NCBI RefSeq assembly: GCF_947500605.1
Contig: NZ_CANMSJ010000001.1
Coordinates: forward strand, 434,001 to 498,000
Source of the DNA: an uncultured Lacinutrix sp.
GTDB lineage: Bacteria; Bacteroidota; Bacteroidia; Flavobacteriales; Flavobacteriaceae
Direction: 5' to 3'
DNA: 64,000 nt
The notes below the pieces were generated by a model. The model was not told the DNA's origin and searched no databases. It saw only the letters and a list, made by a program, of their open reading frames with translations. Every line of letters starts with the position of its first letter. Position 1 is the stretch's first letter. The position numbers and the translations under genes were made by a program. Positions 10,130 through 17,428 of the stretch are shown one piece after another.

Positions 10130-10181
10130 CGTTAATATTGTTTAACTTTTTAGATTAAACCTTAAACATTTTGTAACTTTG
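10130..10181 (+). promoter_or_regulatory. promoter with the shared inverted-repeat operator of photolyase operon 2
   Basis: GTTTAAC (10140-10146), 14 bases, then CTTAAAC (10161-10167), then six bases and the -7 element TAACTTTG (10174-10181). Spacer, distance to -7 and the preceding CGTTAAT (10130-10136) copy the promoter at 1485-1537. The right arm differs from the perfect repeat at one base, and an extra TTAAAC (10155-10160) lies in the spacer. The start codon of the next gene is at 10210. Confidence 0.6.
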
Positions 10182-10209
10182 TAATAGAGCTATACACATT
10201 GCTTTATAT

Positions 10210-10635
10210 ATGGTATTAAATACTACACACACAAATAAGGAAAATAAAGAGTTACTAAACGCATTGGTTGGTAAAGCTTATAGTTTTTTAGAAAGTTTAA
10301 AACTAAAAGGAGTTGGGTCTAAACGTATGGTTATAGATAATGTTAGTCCTAATTTAGAACACTTATTAAATACTGTTTCAGATATAAACTACACCAATAT
10401 AGAGTTAAGACCTAAAGGTATTTTAATTCACATTACAAAAGGACTACAAAATTTCACTTGGGCAATACCATATTACCAGTTGGTAATATACAAAGCAGAT
10501 GGCTCTAGTATTCATGCACAGGGACGGTTTATTCACTTTAAAAATAATAAAATGCTTAAAGAGAATAAATTATTTTTTGATAAACTTTTAAATGAAAAAA
10601 TAAAATTTGATGAACAATATAATTTCCAAACCTAA
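10210..10635 (+). CDS. conserved hypothetical protein, first gene of photolyase operon 2
   Basis: The 141-residue soluble protein is not recognised. It has an amphipathic N-terminal half (ELLNALVGKAYSFLESLKLKGVGSKRMVIDN) followed by a beta-rich part (NIELRPKGILIHIT; FTWAIPYYQLVIYKADGSSIHAQGRFIHF). There is no signal peptide, TM segment or cysteine pair. Its 3' end overlaps the start of the DUF2805 gene by 26 bases, and it lies directly behind the shared operator. It should therefore be co-regulated with the light/UV genes. No function is proposed. Confidence 0.75.
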   Translation: MVLNTTHTNKENKELLNALVGKAYSFLESLKLKGVGSKRMVIDNVSPNLEHLLNTVSDINYTNIELRPKGILIHITKGLQNFTWAIPYYQLVIYKADGSSIHAQGRFIHFKNNKMLKENKLFFDKLLNEKIKFDEQYNFQT

Positions 10636-10915
10636 TAGCCCTGAAAACTTTACTATCGAAGACATTGATCGTATTATCGAAATGGCTTGGGAAGATAGAA
10701 CACCTTTTGATGCCATAACATTTCAGTTTGGTATAAAGGAACAAGAAGTTATTGAACTCATGAGAAAAGAAATGAAAGCGAGTAGTTTTAGAATGTGGCG
10801 CGCTAGAGTTCAAGGCAGAAAAACCAAGCATTCTAAAAATAGAAACTTTGAAGATGGACGTTTTAAATGTTCTAGACAAAAACAGATTACACATAATAAA
10901 ATAAGTAATAGATAA
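10610..10915 (+). CDS. DUF2805 / TIGR03643 family small protein
   Basis: The 101-residue product matches DUF2805: FTIEDIDRIIEMAWEDRTPFDAITFQFGIKEQEVIELMRKEMKASSFRMWRARVQGRKTKH (shown here in pieces by key residues F-T-x-E-D, I-x-M-A-W-x-D-R-T-P-F, Q-F-G-x-x-E-x-E-V, S-S-F-x-x-W-R-x-R-V). An HTH-like helical fold with a very basic C-terminus suggests nucleic-acid contact (inference). I chose ATG at 10610 over the in-frame TTG at 10607. It overlaps the upstream gene by 26 bases. DUF2805 genes often accompany photolyase genes. The role is unknown. Confidence 0.8.
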   Translation: MNNIISKPNSPENFTIEDIDRIIEMAWEDRTPFDAITFQFGIKEQEVIELMRKEMKASSFRMWRARVQGRKTKHSKNRNFEDGRFKCSRQKQITHNKISNR

Positions 10916-10971
10916 CCTTAGCATAGATTATCTTTTAATAGCAACATTTGTTCAATAAATCAATATTTAAA

Positions 10972-11655
10972 ATGAAAAACATAGTAATAATAGGCGGAAG
11001 TAAAGGTATTGGTAATGCAATAGTAAACAGCTTAATTAAAAGCAATAAAGTCTATAATATTAGTAGAACTGAGCCAGAAATAAAGCACGAAAATTTAACA
11101 CATTACTCATGTAACGTTTTAGAAGACGATTTACCACAAATAGAAAACATAGACACGTTAATCTATTGTCCTGGAAGTATAAATTTAAAACCAATTTCTA
11201 GATTATCTTTAAACGATTTTAGAGAGGATTTCGAGATTAATGTAATTGGTGCTGTAAAATCGATACAACATTATTTACCTCAATTAAAAAAAGGGAATAC
11301 ACCTTCCATCCTACTCTTTAGTACTGTTGCATCAAAACTAGGGATGCCTTTTCATGCAAGTGTTGCTGCTGCAAAATCTGCTATAGAAGGTTTAACAAAA
11401 TCTTTAGGAGCAGAATTAGCACCTACTATTCGTGTTAATGCAATTGCACCAACAGTTACGGATACAACGTTAGCTTCAAAACTATTACGTAACGAAAAAA
11501 TGATTGAAAACATTAAAGAGCGTCATCCATTAAAGAAATTTTTAAACCCAGAAGAAGTAGCAAATATGGCTGAGTTTTTAACTTCAGAAAAAGCAGCTTC
11601 AATTTCTGGTCAGATATTCGAAATGGATTGTGGAATTGTTAGTTTTAAAATTTAA
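10972..11655 (+). CDS. short-chain dehydrogenase/reductase (classical SDR)
   Basis: The product is a 227-residue single-domain SDR: N-terminal cofactor motif MKNIVIIGGSKGIGNA, structural LIYCPGS (an NNAG-like position), then a catalytic Ser followed by a region where the usual YxxxK is not obvious (STVASKLGMPFHASVAAAKSAIEGLTKSLGAEL). The canonical Tyr of Y-x-A-S-K-A is replaced by H (FHASVAAAKS), which could impair classical catalysis. An in-frame TTG at 10948 would add eight residues, but the ATG at 10972 places the Rossmann strand at the usual position. It is 3 bases upstream of the glutathione peroxidase gene. Confidence 0.8.
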   Translation: MKNIVIIGGSKGIGNAIVNSLIKSNKVYNISRTEPEIKHENLTHYSCNVLEDDLPQIENIDTLIYCPGSINLKPISRLSLNDFREDFEINVIGAVKSIQHYLPQLKKGNTPSILLFSTVASKLGMPFHASVAAAKSAIEGLTKSLGAELAPTIRVNAIAPTVTDTTLASKLLRNEKMIENIKERHPLKKFLNPEEVANMAEFLTSEKAASISGQIFEMDCGIVSFKI

Positions 11656-11658
11656 AAA

Positions 11659-12195
11659 ATGAATCCATTTAAAGCATTCGTAAAAACGCTATTTTCAAAA
11701 GAAACTATAGATGTAAATAAGCTAGAATCTATTTACAACATAAAAATTAATAGCTTAAGCGGTAAACCTATTGTGCTCTCAACTTTTAAAGGTAAACACC
11801 TTTTGTTTGTTAATGTAGCCTCAAAATGTGGTTTTACTCCTCAATATAAAGACTTGCAAAAATTGAGCGATAATTATAAAGATAAATTAGTAATTATTGG
11901 TGTGCCTTGCAATCAATTTGGTTCACAAGAACCTGGAAATGCAAACGATATTGAAACTTTTTGCGAAGTCAATTATGGTGTTACATTTTTAATGTCAGAA
12001 AAAACTGACGTTAAAGGTTCTAATAAGCATCCATTATACAAATGGTTAACACAAAAGAGTAAAAATGGAATTTCTAATTCTACTGTAAAATGGAATTTTC
12101 AAAAATATTTAGTAAATTCTGAAGGCAAATTAATAAATTATTATTTTTCTTCAACATCGCCAACAAGTAATAAAATATCGAAACACTTAAACTAA
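11659..12195 (+). CDS. glutathione peroxidase family thiol peroxidase
   Basis: The 178-residue protein is a cysteine-type GPx. The peroxidatic Cys is C57 in NVASKCGFTPQY, the Gln is Q86 in GVPCNQFGSQEPG, a candidate resolving Cys is C102 in IETFCEVNYGVTF, and the WNF block (KWNFQKYLV) completes the site. Such bacterial GPx proteins usually take electrons from thioredoxin and remove lipid or H2O2 peroxides. An N-terminal extension of about 25 residues precedes the fold; it is not a clear signal peptide. In this operon it fits protection against photo-oxidative damage. Confidence 0.85.
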   Translation: MNPFKAFVKTLFSKETIDVNKLESIYNIKINSLSGKPIVLSTFKGKHLLFVNVASKCGFTPQYKDLQKLSDNYKDKLVIIGVPCNQFGSQEPGNANDIETFCEVNYGVTFLMSEKTDVKGSNKHPLYKWLTQKSKNGISNSTVKWNFQKYLVNSEGKLINYYFSSTSPTSNKISKHLN

Positions 12196-12200
12196 ACAAT

Positions 12201-12368
12201 ATGTTCGGATTATTTAAAAAAACAACTGAAGCAGAAAAACTTCAAAAGGAATATAAAAAATTATTGAAAGAATCTTTTGATCTTTCTAAATCAAACCGAA
12301 GTGCTAGTGATGCTAAACTTGCAGAAGCTGAGGCTATACAAGATAAAATAATGGCTTTAAAAAACTAA
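12201..12368 (+). CDS. Lacal_2735 family small protein
   Basis: A 55-residue product starts at the ATG at 12201, five bases after the GPx stop, and ends 2 bases before the TspO start. It begins MFGLFKKTTEAEKLQKEY and continues as one charged amphipathic helix with an S-x-x-N-R-x-x-S-D-x-x-x-A-E-A-E core, ending IQDKIMALKN. This is the pattern of the Lacal_2735 family, small proteins of Flavobacteriaceae of unknown function. No cysteine or TM segment is present. A helical, possibly coiled-coil peptide is all that can be said. Confidence 0.8.
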   Translation: MFGLFKKTTEAEKLQKEYKKLLKESFDLSKSNRSASDAKLAEAEAIQDKIMALKN

Positions 12369-12370
12369 AT

Positions 12371-12832
12371 ATGAAAATTGTAAAATATATTATTTTCTTT
12401 TTAATCATAAATTTTGGAAGTCTAGCTTTAGGAAGTTGGTTAATGGAAAACGGACCAATGACTCCTTGGTATCAATCCTTAAATCAAGCACCATGGACAC
12501 CTCCAGGATGGTTTTTTGGTGTTGCTTGGACATTAATTATGGTTTGCTTTTCTATTTACTTGGCTTACTTGTTTTTAAAATCCGATAGTAAAAAATTAAG
12601 ATTAGCATTTGCTTTACAAGTCTTTTTAAATGTAATATGGAACTATGTGTTTTTTAATCAGCACTTTGTATCATTAGGTTTAGTCGTTATTTCTACGCTT
12701 ACTGTAGTCATTTTTACTTTTTTCTTTAGCAATTTTAAAACTGTACAAAACAAGAGTTATTTGCTTTTGCCTTATATGGTTTGGTTATTAATTGCAACCT
12801 CATTAAACGCTTATATAGTACTATATAATTAG
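12371..12832 (+). CDS. TspO/MBR family tryptophan-rich membrane protein
   Basis: The 153-residue integral membrane protein has five TM helices and the TspO signatures: NGPMTPWYQSLNQAPWTPPGWFFGVAWT (W-Y-x-x-L-x-x-P-x-W-x-P-P), VIWNYVFFNQH and YMVWLLIATSLNAYI. TspO proteins bind porphyrins and related tetrapyrroles, can degrade protoporphyrin IX in light, and act in oxygen- or light-linked regulation in some bacteria. Its place between GPx, Lacal_2735 and photolyase genes supports a photo-oxidative stress role. Confidence 0.9.
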   Translation: MKIVKYIIFFLIINFGSLALGSWLMENGPMTPWYQSLNQAPWTPPGWFFGVAWTLIMVCFSIYLAYLFLKSDSKKLRLAFALQVFLNVIWNYVFFNQHFVSLGLVVISTLTVVIFTFFFSNFKTVQNKSYLLLPYMVWLLIATSLNAYIVLYN

Positions 12833-12839
12833 GATTATT

Positions 12840-12866
12840 TTTTCGCTTTCGCGGAAATAAAAAAAC
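12840..12866. repeat. imperfect hairpin with CGCTTTCGCG core between tspO-like and SRPBCC genes
   Basis: TTTCGC and GCGGAAA can pair (one bulged base) around a short loop, flanked by T6 on the left and A6 on the right. It resembles short CGCTTTCGCG palindromes that are scattered in flavobacterial genomes. It could attenuate or process the operon transcript. Strength is modest. Confidence 0.4.
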
Positions 12867-12876
12867 AAACTTTAAA

Positions 12877-13338
12877 ATGAAAATATATACATTCCATAGA
12901 AAGCAAAACTTGCCAATCACCAAAGCACAAGCCTGGGAATTTTTGTCTAGTCCTAAAAATTTAAAAACAATTACTCCAGATTACATGGGATTCGATATCT
13001 TGTCTGGAGCCGATAGACCAATGTATGCTGGACAAATAATTCAATATATTGTTACACCTGTTTTGGGTATTAAAACAAAATGGGTTACAGAAATTACTCA
13101 TGTTGTAGACGGTGAATATTTTGTAGACGAACAACGTTTTGGCCCATACGCTTTATGGCATCATAAACACTTTATTAAGGAAATTGATGGAGGTGTTGAA
13201 ATGGAAGATATTATAGATTACAAAGTTCCTATGGGTATTTTAGGGCAAATGGTTAATCCAATTTTAGTAAGACCAAAATTGGAAGAGATTTTTAAATATC
13301 GTACAGAAAAGTTAGAAGAATTATTTGGAAAATATTAA
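12877..13338 (+). CDS. SRPBCC family protein (START/Bet v1-like fold)
   Basis: The 153-residue protein has the polyketide-cyclase/CoxG-like pattern: FHRKQNLPITKAQAWEFLSSPKNLKTITPDYMGFDI at the N-terminus, VTEITHVVDGEYFVDEQRFGPYALWHHKHFI in the middle and a long C-terminal helix ending YRTEKLEELF. The fold gives a hydrophobic ligand cavity; the ligand is unknown. SRPBCC proteins of this type are commonly placed directly upstream of photolyase genes, as here, where the photolyase starts 2 bases after its stop. Confidence 0.85.
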   Translation: MKIYTFHRKQNLPITKAQAWEFLSSPKNLKTITPDYMGFDILSGADRPMYAGQIIQYIVTPVLGIKTKWVTEITHVVDGEYFVDEQRFGPYALWHHKHFIKEIDGGVEMEDIIDYKVPMGILGQMVNPILVRPKLEEIFKYRTEKLEELFGKY

Positions 13339-13340
13339 AG

Positions 13341-14645
13341 ATGAAACAACCCATAAATATATTTTGGTTTAGAAGAGATTTACGTTTAGAAGATAATCAT
13401 GGTTTTTACGAAGCACTAAAAGCAGGTAAACCAGTATTACCAATCTTTATTTTCGACGAAACCATATTAAGCAAACTACCAAAGGACGATGCCCGCGTTA
13501 CCTTTATACACGAGAGTTTACAAGTAATGCAAGACACTTTAAAAAAGGAATACAACTCGAGTATTGCTATTTACAATGGCACTCCAGAAGAAACTTTTAC
13601 TGCGCTAATTAAAGACTATTCTATAGAAACAGTTTATACAAATAGAGATTACGAACCTTATGCATTATCGAGAGATAAAAATATTGAGTCCTTTTTAAAA
13701 ACTCAAGCTATTAGTTTCAATACCTATAAAGATCAAGTTATTTTTGAACGCAACGAGATTGTAAAAAAAGATGGTACACCCTATAGAGTTTACACGCCAT
13801 TTTCTCGTGTATGGATGAATGAATATAAAAGAAATGGAATACACTTTTTTCCTTCGGAAGAACTACTCAATAATACAGTTCAAGATATAGTATTACCAAA
13901 TCTAAGTCTAAAAGATATTGGTTTTCAAGAAGCAAATGTAAAAGTAGAACACTATACAGTAACACCTACTTTAATAGCAGATTATGAAGCAACGCGAAAC
14001 TTTCCAGCACAGGACAACACCTCTAAATTAGGTCCACATCTTCGTTTTGGTACTGTTAGTGTTCGTAAAATGGTAAATGAAGCTTCAAAACAAAAAAATA
14101 TTACTTTTTTAAAAGAGTTAATTTGGCGTGAGTTTTTTATGCAAATATTATGGCATTTTCCACACACAGCTAAAGATAGTTTTAAACCAAAATACGATCG
14201 TATAGAATGGCGTAATAATGAAGTTGAATTTAAAGCATGGTGCGAAGGCCAAACTGGTTATCCGTTAGTAGATGCAGGAATGCGACAATTAAACGCAACG
14301 GGCTTTATGCATAATCGTGTACGTATGCTTGTTGGGAGTTTTTTATGCAAACATTTACTAATAGATTGGCGTTTAGGTGAAGCCTATTTTGCTTTAAAAT
14401 TGCACGATTACGATATGTCTAGTAACATTGGTAATTGGCAATGGGTTGCAGGTTCTGGTGTAGATGCTGCTCCGTATTTTAGAATTTTTAATCCTACAAC
14501 ACAAATAGAAAAGTTTGATAAAAAACACGTCTATATAAAAAAATGGGTTCCAGAATATCAAGAACTTACATATGCGACTCCAATTGTAGATCACAAAGAA
14601 GCTAGAGAACGTTGCTTGAGAGTTTATAAAGAGGCTGTCTCGTAA
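13341..14645 (+). CDS. phrB: class I CPD deoxyribodipyrimidine photolyase
   Basis: The 434-residue enzyme has INIFWFRRDLRLEDNHGFYEA in the antenna domain and a canonical FAD domain: [75 protein letters not shown] and GVDAAPYFRIFNP. The Asn and Trp positions needed for flavin tuning and electron transfer are intact, unlike in the divergent paralog at 8620. It repairs cyclobutane pyrimidine dimers under blue light. It is the last gene of operon 2. Of the four paralogs in the locus this is the most confidently functional CPD photolyase. Confidence 0.9.
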   Translation: MKQPINIFWFRRDLRLEDNHGFYEALKAGKPVLPIFIFDETILSKLPKDDARVTFIHESLQVMQDTLKKEYNSSIAIYNGTPEETFTALIKDYSIETVYTNRDYEPYALSRDKNIESFLKTQAISFNTYKDQVIFERNEIVKKDGTPYRVYTPFSRVWMNEYKRNGIHFFPSEELLNNTVQDIVLPNLSLKDIGFQEANVKVEHYTVTPTLIADYEATRNFPAQDNTSKLGPHLRFGTVSVRKMVNEASKQKNITFLKELIWREFFMQILWHFPHTAKDSFKPKYDRIEWRNNEVEFKAWCEGQTGYPLVDAGMRQLNATGFMHNRVRMLVGSFLCKHLLIDWRLGEAYFALKLHDYDMSSNIGNWQWVAGSGVDAAPYFRIFNPTTQIEKFDKKHVYIKKWVPEYQELTYATPIVDHKEARERCLRVYKEAVS

Positions 14646-14673
14646 ATCTATAAAGCATATCATATTTTTTTAC

Positions 14674-14681
14674 TAACTTTA
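14674..14681 (+). promoter_or_regulatory. candidate -7 element for the SnoaL-like gene
   Basis: TAACTTTA fits the Bacteroidota TAnnTTTG consensus except for the last base and lies 27 bases before the ATG at 14708. No GTTTAAC-type repeat is present here. Confidence 0.4.
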
Positions 14682-14707
14682 TAATTCAACTTATAAACAT
14701 AAAAAAA

Positions 14708-15070
14708 ATGAATACTAAAGAGGTAGCCGCTAAATGGAAACAAATGTGCGAAGAAGGTAAAAACTTAGAATGTGTAAACGAACTCTATGCCGAAAATGTA
14801 ATAAGTAGAGAAATGCCTGGAATGCCAGGAGAAATTATTTCGGGTAAAGAAAACGTTTGGAATAAAAGTAAAGAATGGTTAGAAAGTGTTGAGGAATTTC
14901 ATGCAAGTGAAATAGGAGAACCACTTGTAGCAGGAAACTTTTTTACAGCAAAAATGGGTTTCGACTGTACTTTTAAAGAAAAAGGTAGACATAAAATGGA
15001 AGAAGTTTGTGTATATGAAGTAAAAGATGGAAAGATAGCAAGTGAGCAATATTTTTATAGTATTGAATAA
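14708..15070 (+). CDS. SnoaL-like / NTF2-like small protein
   Basis: The 120-residue protein has the cystatin-like alpha+beta pattern of SnoaL-like proteins: helix NTKEVAAKWKQMCEEGKNLECVNELYAENVISRE, then the beta strands GEIISGKENVW, FTAKMGFDCTFK and KMEEVCVYEVKDGKIASEQYFY. This fold is used by isomerases, hydrolases and binding proteins, and no catalytic set identifies which. It appears to be monocistronic, with its own -7 element and a strong terminator. Confidence 0.75.
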   Translation: MNTKEVAAKWKQMCEEGKNLECVNELYAENVISREMPGMPGEIISGKENVWNKSKEWLESVEEFHASEIGEPLVAGNFFTAKMGFDCTFKEKGRHKMEEVCVYEVKDGKIASEQYFYSIE

Positions 15071-15091
15071 TACTTTCTTATTATATAATAT

Positions 15092-15123
15092 AAAAACCTG
15101 AAGTTTGAGCTTCAGGTTTTTTT
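15092..15123. terminator. bidirectional intrinsic terminator
   Basis: AAAAACCTGAAG and CTTCAGGTTTTT form a 12-bp stem with a TTTGAG loop, followed by T residues on both strands. It separates the SnoaL-like gene (+) from the convergent vWA gene (-). Confidence 0.85.
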
Positions 15124-15143
15124 ATGTTAACTACTTATGTAGT

Positions 15144-17330
15144 TTATTTATTTAGAGAAGAAATAAGTCTTATAAACTCTGCTCTATAACCTAGTTTATC
15201 TTCTCCTCTCCCATTTTCTGCTAAAGCTTTAACATCTTTAATTGTTGTGTTATTGTAATAACTAGACGCTCTTAATTGCATACCAAATAATGCAACAGCA
15301 GAAGCGAATTTTAAATCTTCAGAAGGTGTTATTACTTCATCTTTTTGAACATGTATCATCTCTATACTCTTTGTTCCATCTGGTTTCTTGTATCTAAATT
15401 TAACGGTTAGTAATTCATCTGAAAAATCTTTAGTAACATCAGTTTTTGTATATTTCAAATCTGCGACATCTTTTAAATATTCACTTTTTACACCAACAGG
15501 TATAACTTCATAAAGAGCAGTAACCGTGTGACCACTTCCTAATTCACCTGCATCTTTTGTATCGTCTATAAAATCTTCATCTTCTAAAAGTCTATTCTCA
15601 TAACCTATTAATCTATAGGCTTGTACCTTTTTAGGATTAAATTCTACTTGAATTTTCACGTCTTTGGCTATTGTATAAAGCGTTCCTCCAAACTCTTTCC
15701 CAAATACTTTCTGTGCCTCTTGCATAGTATCTATGTAAGCATGATTTCCGTTTCCTTTGTCTGCTAATGTTTCTAGCTTAGAATCTTGATAATTGTCATA
15801 TCCAAAACCTAAAACTGATAAAAACACTCCAGATTTACGTTTATCTTCAATAAGTTTCTTCATGCTTTTATCACTAGACTCACCAACATTAAAATCGCCA
15901 TCTGTAGCGAGTATTACTCTATTATTTCCGTTCTTTTTAAAATGTTTTTCAGCTAATTTATAAGCTAAATTTATTCCCGCACCACCTGCTGTGGATCCTC
16001 CAGATTGTAAATTGTCTAGTGCGTTTAAAATGGTTTCCTTATTATTACCTGATGTAGGTTCTAAAACAACTCCTGCAGCTCCCGCATAAACTACAATAGA
16101 TACTTTGTCTTGCTCCCTAAGTTGGTTTACTAATAATTTAAATGCGCCTTTTAAAAGTGGTAATTTATTTTGTGCACTCATAGACCCAGAAACATCTATT
16201 AAAAAAGTAAGATTAGATGCTGGCAGCTCTTCATTATTATAAGTTTTGCCTTGTAGTCCTATTTTTACTATTTGTGTTTGTGTATTCCATGGTGTAATAG
16301 CCAATTCTGTATTAATCGAAAAAGGATGTTTACCAGTAGGTTGTGGATAATTATAATCAAAATAATTCACCATCTCTTCTATCTTAACAGCATCTGGATA
16401 CACAGTTTGACCATTATTAATCATACGCCTTATATTGCTATATGAGGCTCTGTCTACATCTATAGAGAAGGTTGATAATGGTGATACTTTAGTAACTTCA
16501 AAATTATTTTCTGCAATTTCTACGTATACATCATTTGGTTCTGAATTAATAAGATTGTTGGTGTTAGTTTTTTTTATTACAGCTTCAACCTCTTTAGGTA
16601 ATTTGTAATTCCCTTTTTTTGTTTGAATAACAATAACACCATTAACACCTTTGGAACCATAAAGAGCAGAGCCATTTTCTCCTTTAATTATATTTACAGT
16701 CTTTATACTTTTTGAGTTTAGTTTATTAAGCTCTCTTGATGTTGTAATTTGCCCATCTACAACTACTAATGCTTGAATACCACTAGTAATTGAACGATTA
16801 CCTCTTAGTATAATTTTAGTTCTATTATTAGTGATTTTATTATTTATATTTAAACCAGAAACCTTTCCAGATAAACCATTAACAACACTGGAATTATTTG
16901 GTTTTTTAATTCTTTTAGTAGTAACATTAGTAGCGCTTCTAGTTTTTTCTCTAGATAATTCTTCTGCTTTGACAACTTGATATACAGTAGATATTTCTTT
17001 CTTCTTTCGTTCTACACCCAAAGCAGTAATAACAACCTCTTCAAGAGTATTCTCCTCCATTGTAAAACTTATGTTGTTTTCTGTCCCTACTATTTTTTTT
17101 ACGATATTTCCGACATAAGAAAACACCAGTATATCTCCCACTTGTGCCATAATAGCATAGTTTCCATCAAAATCTGTAATTGTGCCTTGTTTGTCTCCTT
17201 TTACAATAACATTTACGCCAGGTAATGGCAAGCTGTCTCCATCTGTTATTGTTCCTGTTATTTCTTTTTGTTGCGCATGTATTTGCAAGGATGCAAATAA
17301 TACAATAATTAAGTGTAGTACGTTTTTCAT
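15144..17330 (-). CDS. vWA domain protein with CarboxypepD_reg and TonB-plug domains
   Basis: The 728-residue envelope protein has a signal peptide (to HAQ, residue 20), a CarboxypepD_reg-like domain (22-95: ITGTITDGDSLPLPGVNVIVKG) and a TonB-plug-like domain (about 140-240: LRGNRSITSGIQALVVVDG, SALYGSKGVNGVIVIQTKKG) with no beta-barrel. A YfbK-type von Willebrand region follows: N-terminal part 260-340, a VWA domain with MIDAS DVSGS at 379-383, and a DUF3520-like C-terminus. The first half is the N-terminus of a SusC/TonB receptor, the second a metal-dependent adhesion module. A LytTR-like direct repeat lies upstream. Confidence 0.85.
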   Translation of the reverse strand: MKNVLHLIIVLFASLQIHAQQKEITGTITDGDSLPLPGVNVIVKGDKQGTITDFDGNYAIMAQVGDILVFSYVGNIVKKIVGTENNISFTMEENTLEEVVITALGVERKKKEISTVYQVVKAEELSREKTRSATNVTTKRIKKPNNSSVVNGLSGKVSGLNINNKITNNRTKIILRGNRSITSGIQALVVVDGQITTSRELNKLNSKSIKTVNIIKGENGSALYGSKGVNGVIVIQTKKGNYKLPKEVEAVIKKTNTNNLINSEPNDVYVEIAENNFEVTKVSPLSTFSIDVDRASYSNIRRMINNGQTVYPDAVKIEEMVNYFDYNYPQPTGKHPFSINTELAITPWNTQTQIVKIGLQGKTYNNEELPASNLTFLIDVSGSMSAQNKLPLLKGAFKLLVNQLREQDKVSIVVYAGAAGVVLEPTSGNNKETILNALDNLQSGGSTAGGAGINLAYKLAEKHFKKNGNNRVILATDGDFNVGESSDKSMKKLIEDKRKSGVFLSVLGFGYDNYQDSKLETLADKGNGNHAYIDTMQEAQKVFGKEFGGTLYTIAKDVKIQVEFNPKKVQAYRLIGYENRLLEDEDFIDDTKDAGELGSGHTVTALYEVIPVGVKSEYLKDVADLKYTKTDVTKDFSDELLTVKFRYKKPDGTKSIEMIHVQKDEVITPSEDLKFASAVALFGMQLRASSYYNNTTIKDVKALAENGRGEDKLGYRAEFIRLISSLNK

Positions 17331-17390
17331 GGTCTTTGGTTTTAATGTTTAGCGTAAAACTATAACCAAAGCCTATGTTATAAAATCAAG

Positions 17391-17422
17391 AATGAGTGAA
17401 CAGGTGTTTTTAATGAGTGAAC
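17391..17422 (-). promoter_or_regulatory. LytTR-like direct repeat upstream of the vWA gene
   Basis: AATGAGTGAAC occurs exactly at 17391-17401 and 17412-17422, start to start 21 bases (on the - strand, GTTCACTCATT twice). Long direct repeats two helical turns apart upstream of a promoter are typical of LytTR-type response regulator sites. They lie about 60-90 bases upstream of the vWA start at 17330. The cognate regulator is not in the window. Confidence 0.5.
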
Positions 17423-17428
17423 GTTACT

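Noticed and set aside
10948-10971. TTG start for the SDR gene
   Set aside because: ATG at 10972 places MKNIVIIGGSKGIG at the normal SDR N-terminus.
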